A DNA stretch of 64,000 nt, from the NCBI GenBank assembly GCA_023376005.1, contig CM042152.1:80170169-80234168 (forward strand), read 5' to 3'. The stretch comes from Doryteuthis pealeii (taxonomy: Eukaryota > Mollusca > Cephalopoda > Myopsida > Loliginidae). The translations under genes and the position numbers were made by a program. The notes below the pieces were generated by a model. The model was not told where the DNA came from. It saw only the letters and a list, made by a program, of their open reading frames with translations, and made no database searches. Positions 1 through 10,639 of the stretch are shown one piece after another (the first letter of the stretch is position 1; the number at the start of each line of letters is the position of its first letter).

Positions 1-484
1 TAAGTGTACCAAGGTGTAAATTGTATAAGTACAACTGACAAGCCTAAACATATGAAACATATTAAAAGAAACATCCCAAGTACAAGTTAATTGGCTTAAA
101 AAGAAAAGAAATTAATTTCTACCACCCAAAATATAATCACGCGTTAATGTTAATGTGCTAAATGGTCGTTGAGCGAGAAGCTTTCTTCGCCCTTTAACAG
201 GTTTTGATTTTCGTCCTGCTGGGTCTGTAGCCACCCTCTTCACTATGCAAGCTTAGTGGAGGTACCAGTTTAGTCGCCGATGATCCGACCATGAAGCAGG
301 TTGTATGGGGTTACATAGGACCCATAGCCCTTTGTGAGACCTCACATGAAACACGCCGGAAACATGAAAACTGGCCAAGTTGATCTTACAGACCACAGCA
401 ATGCTGAAACTCGGCACAATCTAAACTAGCAACGACTTCATGCCTCAGAAATTGTAGGGGGGGCTTCAAAAATAATTTCGGGGA
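1..484. other. Unassigned flank
   Basis: I see no reading frame, RNA or repeat end that I recognise. The stretch at about 150-300 is less AT-rich than its surroundings and could be a decayed element, but nothing in the window matches it. Confidence 0.4.
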
Positions 485-740
485 TGTCTCCGTGGTGTAG
501 TGACTAACGTACTGGACTGCAACATAGTTGTAAGCGAGCTGGAACTCCAACTGTGCTATAATGTTCACTTTTGGGCTAATACTCTTGGGAAAGGTATGAA
601 CCTCCTATCGCCCCCAGTTACGAGCTAAATAGTACTACTACTATTCTTATACAGGGATAGCTTTGGCATTAAATAACCCACAAAAGTTGAAGGGAAGACC
701 ATTATATGATATATTGATTAGGAAAATTTCAGAAATTTTT
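485..740 (+). mobile_element. SINE-C copy, tRNA-headed
   Basis: The head reads GTGGTGTAGTGACTAACG (A-box-like), then a degraded B-box-like GAACTCCAACTG. The body has TAATACTCTTGGGAAAGGTATG and a tail around GCATTAAATAACCCAC. The same order recurs at 20168 and 63030 (plus strand) and at 23455 and 24130 (minus strand), which defines the family. A tRNA-derived Pol III retroposon is inferred from the head. No target duplication was found. Confidence 0.75.
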
Positions 741-921
741 AGAAACGTTTTGGAGGTCCTTACTGTTGTGAAACAAAACAAATGTCTCAGTGGAGTTGAG
801 TGAATATGATGCTTTTTAAGTAAGTAATTTTTTTTTTTTTAATATTAAACATTTTATTTATTTAATTTTACCATCCTTCTCGGGCAATATCTATCAAAAA
901 AAATTTACACTGCCTGGAGGC

Positions 922-954
<33 letters not shown>

Positions 955-1244
955 GTAAATAAAAAAAATATATTATATATCCCTACAAATATGTATTTTG
1001 CATTTCTGAACACTTAGATTATGTGTTTTTAATTTTCATGTCCTGGTATTCTCCTTTTTATCTTCTACCATCCATTGGAATACAAGATGAAGTAAAAAGA
1101 ACACCATTTTTTGAGCTTTAGAGACCAAAATAAGAAATCAAAGATGAGAACCAAAAACTGGCGATATTTAACCCGTACATATACTTATATATCAACAATT
1201 ATGAATGGTGACAGCTCAACTATGAGTGACAAATATATAGGTAT
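741..1244. other. AT-rich spacer with Helitron H1 3' relic
   Basis: Positions 868-935 (GGCAATATCTATCAAAAA, then a TGCCTGGAGGC hairpin remnant and T-runs) match the 3' end of Helitron H1 at 23310-23380 and 51835-51899. The terminal CTAG is lost. The rest is AT-rich with a 29-nt T-run and no recognisable feature. Confidence 0.5.
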
Positions 1245-1540
1245 TTAACCCCCTCCCCTGCACAAGCAGGATTTGACACAAGGTCAATTTCTTAAGCAGA
1301 GTTTAACAGGTTTCTTTCTCCTAGATTAGTTGCCTAACCGAGGTGAAAGAGCTCAGTATTCCCTTCTATTTACCCATAGATGGAGGGAGAGTAAGTAGAT
1401 TTATACCTTTCCCAAAGTATTAGTGCTGTGTGAAACGCAAACAGCCTAGTCCAGGATTTGAACTCGCGTTGACAAGTCCATTTCCTAAGACTCTAACCAT
1501 TACACCACGCACCTCCACCGATAAATGATGAAAGCAAATT
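1245..1540 (-). mobile_element. SINE-A copy (reverse)
   Basis: SINE-A is the commonest SINE here. Read on the minus strand it has the head GTGGTGTAATGGTTAGAGTC, the B-box-like GAGTTCAAATCCTGGAC, the body CCTTGGGAAAGGTATGAA and a tail with TTGACCTTGTGTC. In this copy the head side (1430-1540) is nearly identical to 10182-10315, while the tail side is more diverged. Confidence 0.8.
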
Positions 1541-1555
1541 TCTCACTTCTCGATG

Positions 1556-1556
<1 letters not shown>

Positions 1557-1614
<58 letters not shown>
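1557..1614 (+). repeat. (GA)n microsatellite
   Basis: An almost pure GA run of about 58 bases. It sits inside the composite unit repeated in inverted orientation at 10123-10181, where it appears as TC. Confidence 0.95.
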
Positions 1615-1619
<5 letters not shown>

Positions 1620-1760
1620 TTGCCAAGGATCGCCCTTGACATTTCAATTCAGGAATTCAATCGCCTTTTGGCGAAGATGCGAAAATTTTCTTTCAAACCA
1701 AAGTTATCCAAATTCTTCAAGGAAATCATACCATCTTCACACACACACGAGTTAAGGTAG
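1615..1760. repeat. Module next to SINE-A, inverted duplicate of 9999-10121
   Basis: A module of about 121 bp, starting ATTCATTGCCAAGGATCGCC, is base-for-base the reverse complement of 10001-10121 as far as I could read. A partial copy lies at 4441-4480. It has its own internal palindrome (CGCCTTTTGGCG). Confidence 0.8.
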
Positions 1761-1789
1761 CGTAGACATGGAGTCAACACCTGGTTACT

Positions 1790-2075
1790 GGGTGATGAAT
1801 ATATATCAGAACTTAATATAACAATTAGTAGATGACTGATTTTAATGGCATGTCAACCTGTCTAGGGTTATTTTACGGCTAGAATTTAAGGAATCGCTTT
1901 CATTGTTCATTCCTCTTTACATTTTGTGTGTAGTTGTTTCTTTCTTCTTCTTTTTGTTGCACACATTCCTATCAAATACGAATATTTTTTTTAACGAATC
2001 TATTTGACCCATTGGTGAGACCTTAACAGGGAAGGGGATAGTCAGTGTATTCTAAGGCCCGCCGACAGGGAGAAC
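1790..2075 (-). mobile_element. SINE-D-type tail fragment
   Basis: The string ATGGCATGTCAACC near GGTTATTTTA, then the T-rich middle and GGTGAGACCTTAACAGG, recur in degraded form at 14101-14270, 17880-18240 and 27345-27480. I read these as the 3' half of the repeat called SINE-D here. Confidence 0.5.
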
Positions 2076-2112
2076 TATGAACGAAAAGTATAAAAACCAA
2101 ATGAGTTGGAAG

Positions 2113-2400
2113 CGCCTATGGTGTAATAGTTACCGTCGTAGGAAATGGACGCGACGAGACTAGATCAAATTCTGGACGCGGCTGTTTGCCTTTCACATAG
2201 CGCTAATACTCTTGGGAAAGGTACGAATACATCTGTTCTCCATCCAGCTATGATCATATCTTTTACAGGAAATTCTCAGTAAATAGTAGGGCAGACTGGA
2301 TCTTTAACTCTGGTATGGCAATCGGTGCAGGAGAAGGATAACTCCGAATTCAAACCAAAGGGGGTTCTCTTCGGGTTTGTCAAAACTATTATGAGAGACC
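2113..2400 (+). mobile_element. SINE-A copy with 28-bp insertion
   Basis: The head TATGGTGTAATAGTTACC and the body GCTAATACTCTTGGGAAAGG identify SINE-A. At 2252-2279 the usual sequence after CCAGCTATG is interrupted by a 28-bp string also present at 3295-3322. The SINE then resumes with TAAATAGTAGGGCAGAC. Confidence 0.75.
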
Positions 2401-2439
2401 CTCCTCCTCCTCCTCCTAACCAAAAACCAACAAACCTAG

Positions 2440-2710
2440 CGATATAATTCTCCCTGCCTTTCGGAGCCTGTGTCTGGTGACTGGGCCGGGAAGGAATTAA
2501 ATTAACAGGGTGGTCCCAGGGAGCCATCTCCACTACCAGGCCACAGCTGATCCCTTAATTTAAAACGACAGGGCTGGATTTATTGCCCAGTGCCTGAGGC
2601 GCCCCCCCCCTTGAGGGGGAATGCCGAGGGGGTAGACGCATTTTTTGTCCCTGTCACCCCATGATCTTCGGTTCGTGAGTGGCCCCACATCAATTGAACC
2701 TTTTGTCTGG
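2440..2710 (+). mobile_element. Repeat E copy
   Basis: The shared core, around GTGCCTGAGGCGCCCC and GAATGCCGAGGGG and ending near CTTCGGTT, recurs at 28785-29010. The class is unknown. A (GGA)n-like tract at about 2400-2417 and a C-run at 2601 lie at its edges. Confidence 0.55.
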
Positions 2711-2754
2711 AATAATTTGGATGCGCGGTAAATAACAAACCTAACGATATAACA

Positions 2755-2965
2755 ATTAAGGGTTATTTCCTATAACTTCAACCTAAAAAAAGGGAACCAC
2801 TCTGAATTTTATAAATTATTTATTTATTTATTTATTGATCTACTAGGAAAAAAGAAGACGGGGTTGGGGTTAGTTTAATGGGGAAATAATGGGTAGATTA
2901 ATTAACAAATAAAATTCATTCAGAGTGGTTCCCCTTTTAGGTTGGAGTTATAGGAAATTAAGTAT
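2755..2965. mobile_element. Small inverted-repeat (MITE-like) element
   Basis: The arms at about 2755-2812 and 2907-2961 are reverse complements with a few mismatches. Each contains GGGAACCACTCTGAA or its complement. They enclose about 95 bp with a (TTTA)n run. This looks like a palindromic MITE. No clear target duplication was seen. Confidence 0.6.
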
Positions 2966-3210
2966 ACCCAATTAAGTATTCGAAAAAGAAAACTGAATTT
3001 CTATATTTTAACACGTTATTGTAATTTTTAGTCTTATATGCATATTCCCCACTGAATTAAAAATAATCTTTTTCAATTATCTTTAAATAATTAAGTTAAT
3101 TGGTATTTCCTCAATTCTCAAGCACCGGAAATTAATTACCCATCAACAAACGATACAACAAAAAAAAAATCATTATTTTTGTTGAATGAAGAATAACAAG
3201 AAATTCCATT

Positions 3211-3213
3211 ATA

Positions 3214-3250
<37 letters not shown>
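3211..3250. repeat. (TA)n microsatellite
   Basis: TA dinucleotide run with one interruption. Confidence 0.95.
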
Positions 3251-3252
<2 letters not shown>

Positions 3253-3294
3253 GATTTTCTCACAGGCAGTTCCTGTCTCTGTTATTGTTTTTAG

Positions 3295-3322
3295 GATCAT
3301 ATCTTTTACAGGAAATTCTCAG
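3295..3322. repeat. Second copy of the 28-bp inserted string
   Basis: Identical to 2252-2279. This copy lies in unique-looking sequence, so it is the likelier source of the insertion in the SINE at 2113. Confidence 0.7.
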
Positions 3323-3699
3323 CTATTTATACGAGGCAATTCTTATGTATTTGCTACATTTTCTTTCCCAAAGAATTCAGCCTGGATTTTAACCATTCTT
3401 AACGCCGACTTAAGTAAACAGGTTTTTATTGCTTATAAATAATAACACCGTGAAATACATTATGTTATCGTTTGAAAAAAATTCTTTTTATTTAAGAAAC
3501 AAAGAGTTAAATAACAACGTCTATGTAGAAGATACTTTTATAGCTAAAATACACGCACACTAGTGGATTTATAGATATTCAGCAGGCTCAGAACAGTTTA
3601 ATACAAGTTGGAATAAAATATGGGAATGAGGAAGAATATGCTGCGCCAAGCAATTAGCATAAATATTACTAAATTTTTCCTCAGATTTGAAAGCCCATC

Positions 3700-3985
3700 C
3701 ACTCTCTCTATCTTTTCCGCTATGCTCTTTCTTTCTTATAATATTTTCAGTGTAGCATGTCTTTTTTCTTTCCTTTTTCTTTCTTTATAATAAAAATAAA
3801 ATGTTCTATTATTTAGCTGAGGTGACGAGTCTTATAAGAAATAAGAACTCGGTGAAAAAGCGACACCAGATAATCAGTATTTACATTTCATCTTGAACGA
3901 TTTGCACGGTCTCATTTTTAACCAGAGGGTGTTGCAAGATGATAACGGTCGCAGGATTAAAGAACAAGCGTATTAATTTATAGAT
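3700..3985 (-). mobile_element. H2 element body, decayed
   Basis: Shares GTGTAGCATGTCTTTTTTC, ATTTAGCTGAG and the ACCAGAGGGTGTTGCAAG region with 8786-9115, and with 31684-32087 in the other orientation. In those two places the body abuts a Helitron-like end unit. Here that end is missing. Confidence 0.6.
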
Positions 3986-4184
3986 CATTTTATAATGATT
4001 TCAAGTACGTTTCGCGAATTTCGCAGTTGCTGAAAGAAAAAAAATGAGTATCCATGAAGTCCTGTTTTCTGCTACTTAAACTGTTGGAATCTGTTAAGGA
4101 AGCAGAACCTACGCATTTGCCCAACCACAAAATGTCAGTTTATAAGCGGGAGTAACCGTTACGCTAAGCGCACCTTCACGAGGT
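3986..4184. other. Short unassigned stretch
   Basis: Nothing recognised. No open frame or repeated motif shared with the rest of the window. Confidence 0.4.
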
Positions 4185-4500
4185 TGTATTTATCAACCGC
4201 TCCAGCACGAACAGGATGCGACACAAGGTCAGTTTTTAAGCGGTGTATAACTAGTTATCATTCTCCTGTACCGGTTGCCATTCGAAGGGTTAAGAGCCCA
4301 ATCTACTCCCTACTCACTACCATTTACCCATAACAGAGTATAGTTGGATCCATACCTTTGCCAAGAGTATTAGCGGTATGTGATTAGAACTCGGTCATCG
4401 GGGTCCATTTCCAACGATAATAACCGTTGTACGACGAGCGCCTGAATTAAAATGCCAAGGGCGATACTTGGCAATGAATGATCTCCTTCTCTCTCTTCTC
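4185..4500 (-). mobile_element. SINE-A copy joined to the 121-bp module
   Basis: SINE-A read on the minus strand, with the tail motif at 4200-4225 (AGGATGCGACACAAGGTC). It joins at 4441-4480 to a partial copy of the module seen at 1615 and 10001, then to a short TC run. Confidence 0.7.
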
Positions 4501-4519
4501 TCTCTCTCTGAGTAGAGAG

Positions 4520-4650
4520 AAATTTATTTCATCATATATCCGTGAGTGTGAAAAGCTTTTGGCTCTGTCCACAAATGAACTTAAATTCTGAAATTGCAGT
4601 GACGTAGTTTCGATTACAGACAAAATAGACCAATCTCTATTATATATAGA
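4520..4650 (-). mobile_element. Helitron H1 5' end, copy 1 of the duplication
   Basis: On the minus strand it starts A|TCTATATATAATAGAGATT and continues through the H1-specific ACGTCACTGCAATTTCAG. The same 5' end opens the intact H1 copies at 31683 (minus) and 51510 (plus). The copy is truncated after about 130 bp. It is repeated at 6501-6623. Confidence 0.75.
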
Positions 4651-4739
4651 TGAAGAAAGAGGAAAAAAACGAATAAAAAAATGCGAGACAAGTAAGCAAA
4701 TAAAAATAAAAAAGCGAGAAAAAGGAACAAACGAGAAAA

Positions 4740-6370
4740 GCAAAGGAATGCGAGAGAAGAGAATGAAATAGGAACGAAGGAAGCTAGGAATAAGAAAAGG
4801 GACGAGAGAAGAAAGGAATAAGAAAAGAGAACGAGAGAATGAACTAGGAATAAGAAAAGAGAACGAGAGAAGGAAGCTAGGAATAAGAAAAGGAACGAGA
4901 GAAATGAAACTAGGAATAAGAAAAGAGAAAGAGAAGCTAGAATAGAGGGAACGAGAGAATGAAACTAGAATAAGAAGAGAAAAGAAGAACTAGAATAGAA
5001 AGGAACGAGAGAGGAAGCTAGGAATAAGAAAACGAGAGAATGAAACTAGGAATAAGAAAAGAGGAACGAGAGAAGGAAGCTAGGAATAAGAAAAGGAACG
5101 AGAGAATGAAACTAGGATAAGAAAAGGAGAACGAGAGAAGGCTAGGATAAGAAGAGAACGAGAGAAGGAGCTAGGAATAAGGAAAGAGAACGAGAGAATG
5201 AAACTAGGAATAAGAAAAAGAGAACGAGAGAGGAGCTAGAATAAGAAAAGAACGAGAGAATGAAACTAGGAATAAGAAAAGAGAAGAGAGAGAGGAAATA
5301 GGGAATAAGAAAAGAGAAACGAGAGAATGAAAACTAGGAATAAGAAAGAGAACGAGAGAATGGAACAAGGAAATAAGAAAGAAGAACGAAGAGAATGAAA
5401 CTAGGTTAAGAAAAGAGAACGAGAGAATGAACTAGGAAGAAAGAGAACGAGAGAATGAAACAGGAATAAGAAAAGAGACGAGAGAATGAACAGAATAAAA
5501 AAGAGACGAGAGAATGAACAAGGAATAAAGAAAGAGACGAGAGAATGGAACAAGGATAAGAAAAGGAACGAGAGAATGGAAACAAGGATAAGAACGAGGA
5601 ATGGAACAAGGAATAGAACGAGAGAATGAACAAATAAGAACGAGAGAATGAAACAAGAATTTAAGAACGAGAGAATGAAAACAGGAATGAAAGCGAGAGA
5701 ATGAAACAAGAATAAGAACGAGAGAAATGGAACAGGAATAAGAACGAGAGAATGAAACAAAGGAATAAGAACGAGCGGGAGGGATGAAAACAGGAATAGA
5801 ACAGAGAATGAAAGCAAGGATAGAACGAGGAGAATGAACGAAGGAGATAGAACGGAGAATGATACAAGGAATAGAACGAGGAGAATAACAAGGAATAAGA
5901 ACGAGAGAATGAAACAGGAATGACGAGGAGGAATGAACAAGGATAGAACGAGGAGAATGGAATACATAGGAATGAACGGAGAATGGAACAAGGAATAAGA
6001 ACGAAGAATGGAACAAGGAATTAAGAACGAGGAGAATGAAACAAGGAATAAGAACGAGAGGATTAAAACCAAGGAATAAGAACGGAGAATGGAACAAGGA
6101 ATAAGAACGGAGAATGGAACAAGAATAGAACGAGAATGGAACAGAAGTAGAACGGAGAATGAAAGAATAGAACGAGGAGAATGAACAAGGCATTAAGACG
6201 AGAGATGAACAAGGAATTAAGAACGAGAGAATGAAACAGAGAAGCAAGAACGAGAGAATGAAACAAAGAATAAGAATGAGAGAAGGAATAGAATGAGAGA
6301 ATGAAACAAAGTTAATGAGATGGAGAAGTGAAGTAGAAAAAGAAAAAGATAGACACAGAAGATAGCCAAA
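4740..6370. repeat. GA-rich satellite, array 1
   Basis: Tandem monomers. The left two thirds use a monomer of about 33 bp (GGAATAAGAAAAGAGAACGA then GAGAATGAAACTA). The right third uses a 26-bp form lacking the AAAAGAG part. Most monomer differences are changes in A, G or GG run length. The long minus-strand open frames (F/S/L-rich) are by-products of this array. Confidence 0.9.
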
Positions 6371-6400
6371 GAATGACAGAAATTTATCTCATCTTTTGGT

Positions 6401-6500
6401 NNNNNNNNNNNNNNNNNNNNNNNNNNNNNNNNNNNNNNNNNNNNNNNNNNNNNNNNNNNNNNNNNNNNNNNNNNNNNNNNNNNNNNNNNNNNNNNNNNNN
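6401..6500. other. Assembly gap
   Basis: Exactly 100 N. A round number of this size normally stands for a gap of unknown length, here at the junction of two copies of the same block. Confidence 0.98.
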
Positions 6501-6623
6501 TTATTGCATCATATATCCGTTGAGTGTGAAAAGCTTTTGGCTCTGTCCACAAATACTTAATTCTGAATTGCAGTGACGTAGTTTCGATTGACGACAAAAA
6601 AACTAATCTCTATTATATATAGA
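6501..6623 (-). mobile_element. Helitron H1 5' end, copy 2 of the duplication
   Basis: Matches 4530-4650 closely: ATATATCCGT, GTGAAAAGCTTTTGGCTCTG, GCAGTGACGTAGTTTCGATT. It ends on the minus strand at A|TCTATATATAATAGAG. It is followed by the same A-rich leader and the second satellite array. Confidence 0.75.
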
Positions 6624-6719
6624 TGAAGAAACAAAGAAAAAAAACACGAATAAAAAAAATGCAACAAGTACAGCAAATAAAAATAAAAAAAAAGCGAGAA
6701 AAAGGAAACCAAAGTGCGA

Positions 6720-8480
6720 GGAGAAGGAAGTAGGAATAAGAAAAGAGAACAGAGAAGCGAACTAGAATAAGAAAAAGAGAACGAGAGAAGAAGCTAGGAA
6801 TAAGAAAAGAGAACGAGAAATGAAACTAGGAAATAAGAAAAGAGAACCGAAGAAGGAAGCTAGGAATAAAGAAAAGGAACGAAGAATGAACTAGGAATAA
6901 GAAAGAGAACGAGGAGAATGAAACTAGAATAAGAAAAGAGAACGAGAGAAGGAACTAGGAATAAGAAAAGGGAAACGAGAAATGAAACTAGGAATAGAAA
7001 GAGAACAGAAAGGAAGCTAGAATAAGAAAAGGGAACGAGAGAATGAAACTAGGATAAGAAAAGAAACGAAGAGAATGAAACTAGGAATAAGAAAGAGAAC
7101 GAGAGAAGAAAGCTAGGAAATAAAAAAGGAACTAGAAATGAAACTAGAATAAGAAAAGAGAACGAGAGAAGAAGCTAGAAAAAAAAGAGAACGAGAGAAT
7201 GAAACTAGAATAAGAAACAGAACGAGAAGGAAGCTAGGAATAACGAAAAAGAACGAGAGAAGGAAGGCTAGGAATCTAAGAAAAAGAGAACGAGAGAATG
7301 AAAAGGAATAAAAGAAAAGAGAACGAAGAAGGAAGTACGGAATAAGAAAGAGAACGATGAGAATGAAACTAGGAATAAGAAAAGAAACGAGAGAAGGAAG
7401 CTAGAATAAGAAAGAGAACGAGAGAATGAAACTGAATAAGAAAAGAGAACCGAGAGAATGAACAAGGAATTAGAAAGAAGAACGAGAGAATGAAACTAGG
7501 AATAAGAAAGAGAACGAGGAGAGAATGAAACTGAATAGAAAAGAGAACGAATAGAATGAAACTAGAATAAGAAAGAGAACGAGAGACATGAAACAGGAAT
7601 AAGAAAAGAGAACGACTGAGATGGGAACACAATAAGAAAAGAGAAACGAGAGTGAATGACAAGGAATAAAAAGAAGAACGAGAGAATGAACAAGAATAAG
7701 AAACGAGAGAAATGAAACAAGGAATAAGAACGAGAGAATGACAAGGAATAAAGAACGAGAGAATGAAACAAGAATAAGAACGAAGAAATAAACAAGGAAT
7801 AAGAACGATAAGAGAATGAAACAAGAATGAAGAACGAGAGAATGTTGAACAAGAATAGAACGAGAGAATGAAACAAGAATAAACGAGAGAATGAAACAAG
7901 GAATAAAACGAAGAGATGAAACAAGAATAAGAACCGAAGAATGAAACAAGAATAAAACGAGAAATGATACAAGAATAAGAACGAATGAGAATGAACAAGA
8001 ATAAGAACGAGAGAATGAAACAAGGAATAAGACGAGAGAATGAAACAAGGAATAAGAACCGCAGAATGGAACAAGAATATGAACGACGAAATGGAACCAA
8101 GAATAAGAACGAGAGAATGAACAAGCGAATAAGAACAGAGAATGAAACAGGAATAGAACGAAGAGAATTAAAACCAAGGAATAGAGCGAAGAATGAACAA
8201 GAGAATAAGAACGAGAGAATGGAACAAGGAATAAGAACGAGAGAATGGAAAAGGAATAGAACGAGAGAAGAAACAAGGAATAAGAACGAGAGGAATGAAA
8301 CAAGAATAAGAACGCAGAGAATAACAGAGGATAAGAACGAGAGAATGAAACAAGTGCGAATAAGAACGAGAGAATGAAACAAAGAAAAGAATGAGAGGAA
8401 TGGAATAAGAATGAAGAGAATAAACAAGAATAAGAATTGAGAGAATGAAGTAGAAAAGAAAAAGATAGACACAAGAAGAT
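6720..8480. repeat. GA-rich satellite, array 2
   Basis: Same monomer types in the same order as array 1 (33-bp form first, 26-bp form last). It has the same exit sequence, GAAAAAGATAGACACA near AGCCAAAGAATGA. With the H1 ends this makes a head-to-tail duplication of about 1.9-2.0 kb. Confidence 0.9.
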
Positions 8481-8519
8481 AAGCCAAAGAATGAAGAAAT
8501 TATGACTCTTCATAGGATT

Positions 8520-8667
8520 TCCTTTGAAACACGCCCCGTTTGTCCCTATAAATAATGGTTAGTGAAAACGAATGTACAAAAGAGGATAAAAATAGACCTT
8601 CTTAGAAAATAAAGCTTCATAGATTTCTATTTGCAACAGGAATTATGCAAAGACATAATTATAAATT
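8520..8667. other. Unassigned AT-rich stretch
   Basis: Nothing recognised between the satellite exit and the mini-Helitron unit. Confidence 0.4.
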
Positions 8668-8785
8668 ATTAGCAGGACCTGTTGATATACTACAGTATGA
8701 TAATTTATTTATTACAACGTTTGATATGTTGACTTAAGAGCTATTGCTAATTAATTCAATATGTAGAAAGTATAATAATCTTGAT
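8668..8785 (-). mobile_element. Single mini-Helitron end unit
   Basis: On the minus strand this unit starts TCAAGATTATTATA. It ends with the hairpin region CTGTAGTATATCAACAG, then GTCCTG and CTAA. It aligns end to end with each 116-118 bp unit of the tandem array at 32088-32555. CTAA still fits the Helitron CTRR rule; the hairpin has one mismatch. Confidence 0.7.
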
Positions 8786-9115
8786 TTTATTCACTCACAT
8801 TTTTCTTTTCATTATGTTCGATTGAAACATAAGCGTTATCACCTGTGGTTGCGCTCACCCCCTCTATCCTTCACCCTACTTTCTTTCTATATTTTTCTGT
8901 GTAGCATGTCTTTTTTCTTCCCTTTCTTTATAAGAAAAACGAAATGGTCCATTATTTAGCTGAGTTGATGACACTCACAAGAAATAACTCAGTGTATAAG
9001 CAACACCAGGTAATCAGCGTTTACATTTTTGCATTTCATCTTGGATGATTTCATTTTTAACCAGGTGTTGCAAGGTGATAAGGGTCGGAAGATTAACGAT
9101 CAAGTGTATTAATAT
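8786..9115 (-). mobile_element. H2 element body
   Basis: Collinear with 31684-32087 (opposite orientation) and partly with 3700-3985. Common strings are ATTTAGCTGAG, GTGTAGCATGTCTTTTTTC and AACCAGGTGTTGCAAG. It lies directly before the mini-Helitron end unit in the minus-strand sense, so body plus end unit look like one non-autonomous element. Confidence 0.6.
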
Positions 9116-9229
9116 ATAAATTGGGATTTGATGTGCGGGGAGGTGAGTGTAACGAATTCAAAGAATTTGATACTTTTGATTTTGTCAGTCGCTTCAGCTA
9201 ACATTGCCTGTTTAAGGGATTTCATTTCA

Positions 9230-9365
9230 AGTGAGGCTAAAAGCATCGGTTTCCCGCTAAACCACCAAAGTTAAGCAACGATGAGTCGGCTCAATGAGTA
9301 AATGAGTGACTGCTTACACAGAGCAGAAATATTACACACCCGAGGCTTGTGTGTCAGACTAGCAA
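9230..9365 (+). mobile_element. 5S-rRNA-derived SINE relic
   Basis: AAAGTTAAGCAACGATGAG followed by TGAGTGACTGCTTACACAG resembles the middle of 5S rRNA, the box A/intermediate element/box C region of Pol III type 1 promoters. Clearer copies are at 10690 and 19780. Confidence 0.5.
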
Positions 9366-9935
9366 AGCATAGCCGGTGCAAGATGATCGGGCGCCCTAGG
9401 CAAGTCTTTAGAAGGGCGCCCTCTAAAAAGTTTTGTTAATCTAATGTAGATAAAGTAACCGATTACTACAGTTTCGAAACACCATTGATAATATAATTTT
9501 CATCTTGTAGCTTTATTACTTCATCCATACAAATAACCAATCAGTCTGGGTCAGAGTGGACATGGGAGTAATGTTTTTTGTTGTTTTTTTAAGACTTCCC
9601 ACCCGGTCTCATTGGTGTGATTTCTAAGTTTTCTTCATGAACTGGCGTGTCTAACAAACGCAGAATTTTTGAAAAAAGATGAAGTGAAAACACAAAAATA
9701 AGGAAAATGAAAAAATCACACCAGTGAAAAAAAACAAAAAACAAACAACAACAACAAAGATAGGACTGAAGAGACAATACGTCGAAATAAATTTATATCC
9801 TAAACAAGGTGTATATCCACTATCTATTTATTTATAATACTCCGTATATGTAAAAAAATATATATACGCATATCTTTATATGTACGTTTGAGTTCTCAAT
9901 TTTGGTTGAATACTATCAAAGTAACACTTGATATC
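9366..9935. other. Unassigned, A-rich
   Basis: Contains a T/A-rich tract and a short ORF of low complexity. No repeat or gene recognised. Confidence 0.4.
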
Positions 9936-9939
9936 ATCC

Positions 9940-9998
9940 ACACACACACATGTGTGTGTGTGTGTGTGTTGTGTGTGTGTGTGTGTGTGCGCGCGCGC
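9940..9998. repeat. (CA/TG)n and (CG)n tract
   Basis: CA, then TG with one slip, then about 12 bases of alternating CG. Alternating purine-pyrimidine throughout, a classic Z-DNA-prone composition. Confidence 0.9.
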
Positions 9999-10119
9999 GC
10001 GATGGTATGATTTCCTTGAAGAATTTGGATAACTTTGGTTTGAAAGAAAATTTTCGCATCTTCGCCAAAAGGCGATTGAATTCCTGAATTGAAATGTCAA
10101 GGGCGATCCTTGGCAATGA

Positions 10120-10181
<62 letters not shown>
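9999..10181. repeat. 121-bp module plus (TC)n, inverted duplicate of 1557-1756
   Basis: Reverse complement of the module and GA tract at 1557-1756. The module appears identical base for base. The simple-repeat length is the main difference. Confidence 0.85.
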
Positions 10182-10500
10182 ATTCATCGAGAAGTGAGAA
10201 ATTTGCTTTCATCATTTATCGGGAGGTGCGTGGTGTAATGGTTAGAGTCTTAGGAAATGGACTCGTCAACGCGAGTTCAAATCCTGGACTAGGCTGTTTG
10301 CGTTTCACACAGCACTAATACCCTTGGGAAAGGTATGAAATCTACGTACTTTCCCTCGAGTTGTGGGTAAATGGTAGGGGAGATCTTTAATTTCAATTAG
10401 GTAACCAGTCTAGGATAAGGAAAACTGAATTCAACCCTGCTAAACTCCCCTTAAAAAATTAACTACTCGTGTGGAGGAGTTGATAAATGCATAGAACGTT
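10182..10500 (+). mobile_element. SINE-A copy (forward)
   Basis: The head GTGGTGTAATGGTTAGAGTC, B-box-like GAGTTCAAATCCTGGAC, CCCTTGGGAAAGGTATGAA and the tail AGGAGTTGATAAATG are all present. The first 135 bp are the near-identical inverted partner of 1430-1555. Confidence 0.85.
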
Positions 10501-10639
10501 TGAGAAACTAAAAATAAAAGTTTTTACTGACCTCCCACCTGGATGGAACTAAAAATAAGGATGAAAAATTGCTTTCTGTTGTTGACAGTAGTTTATCGAT
10601 GCTAGGTTATTGGCAATGAAGAATATTACCCCCCCCCTC

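Noticed and set aside
1557..1760. 67-codon frame starting with an R/E repeat, and its mirror at 9876-10187
   Set aside because: Starts inside a GA run and continues into a repeated module without codon-like constraint.
5401..8513. Minus-strand open frames of 126-372 codons rich in F, S, L and I
   Set aside because: They are translations of the GA-rich satellite; several overlapping frames are open at once and the peptides repeat the monomer.
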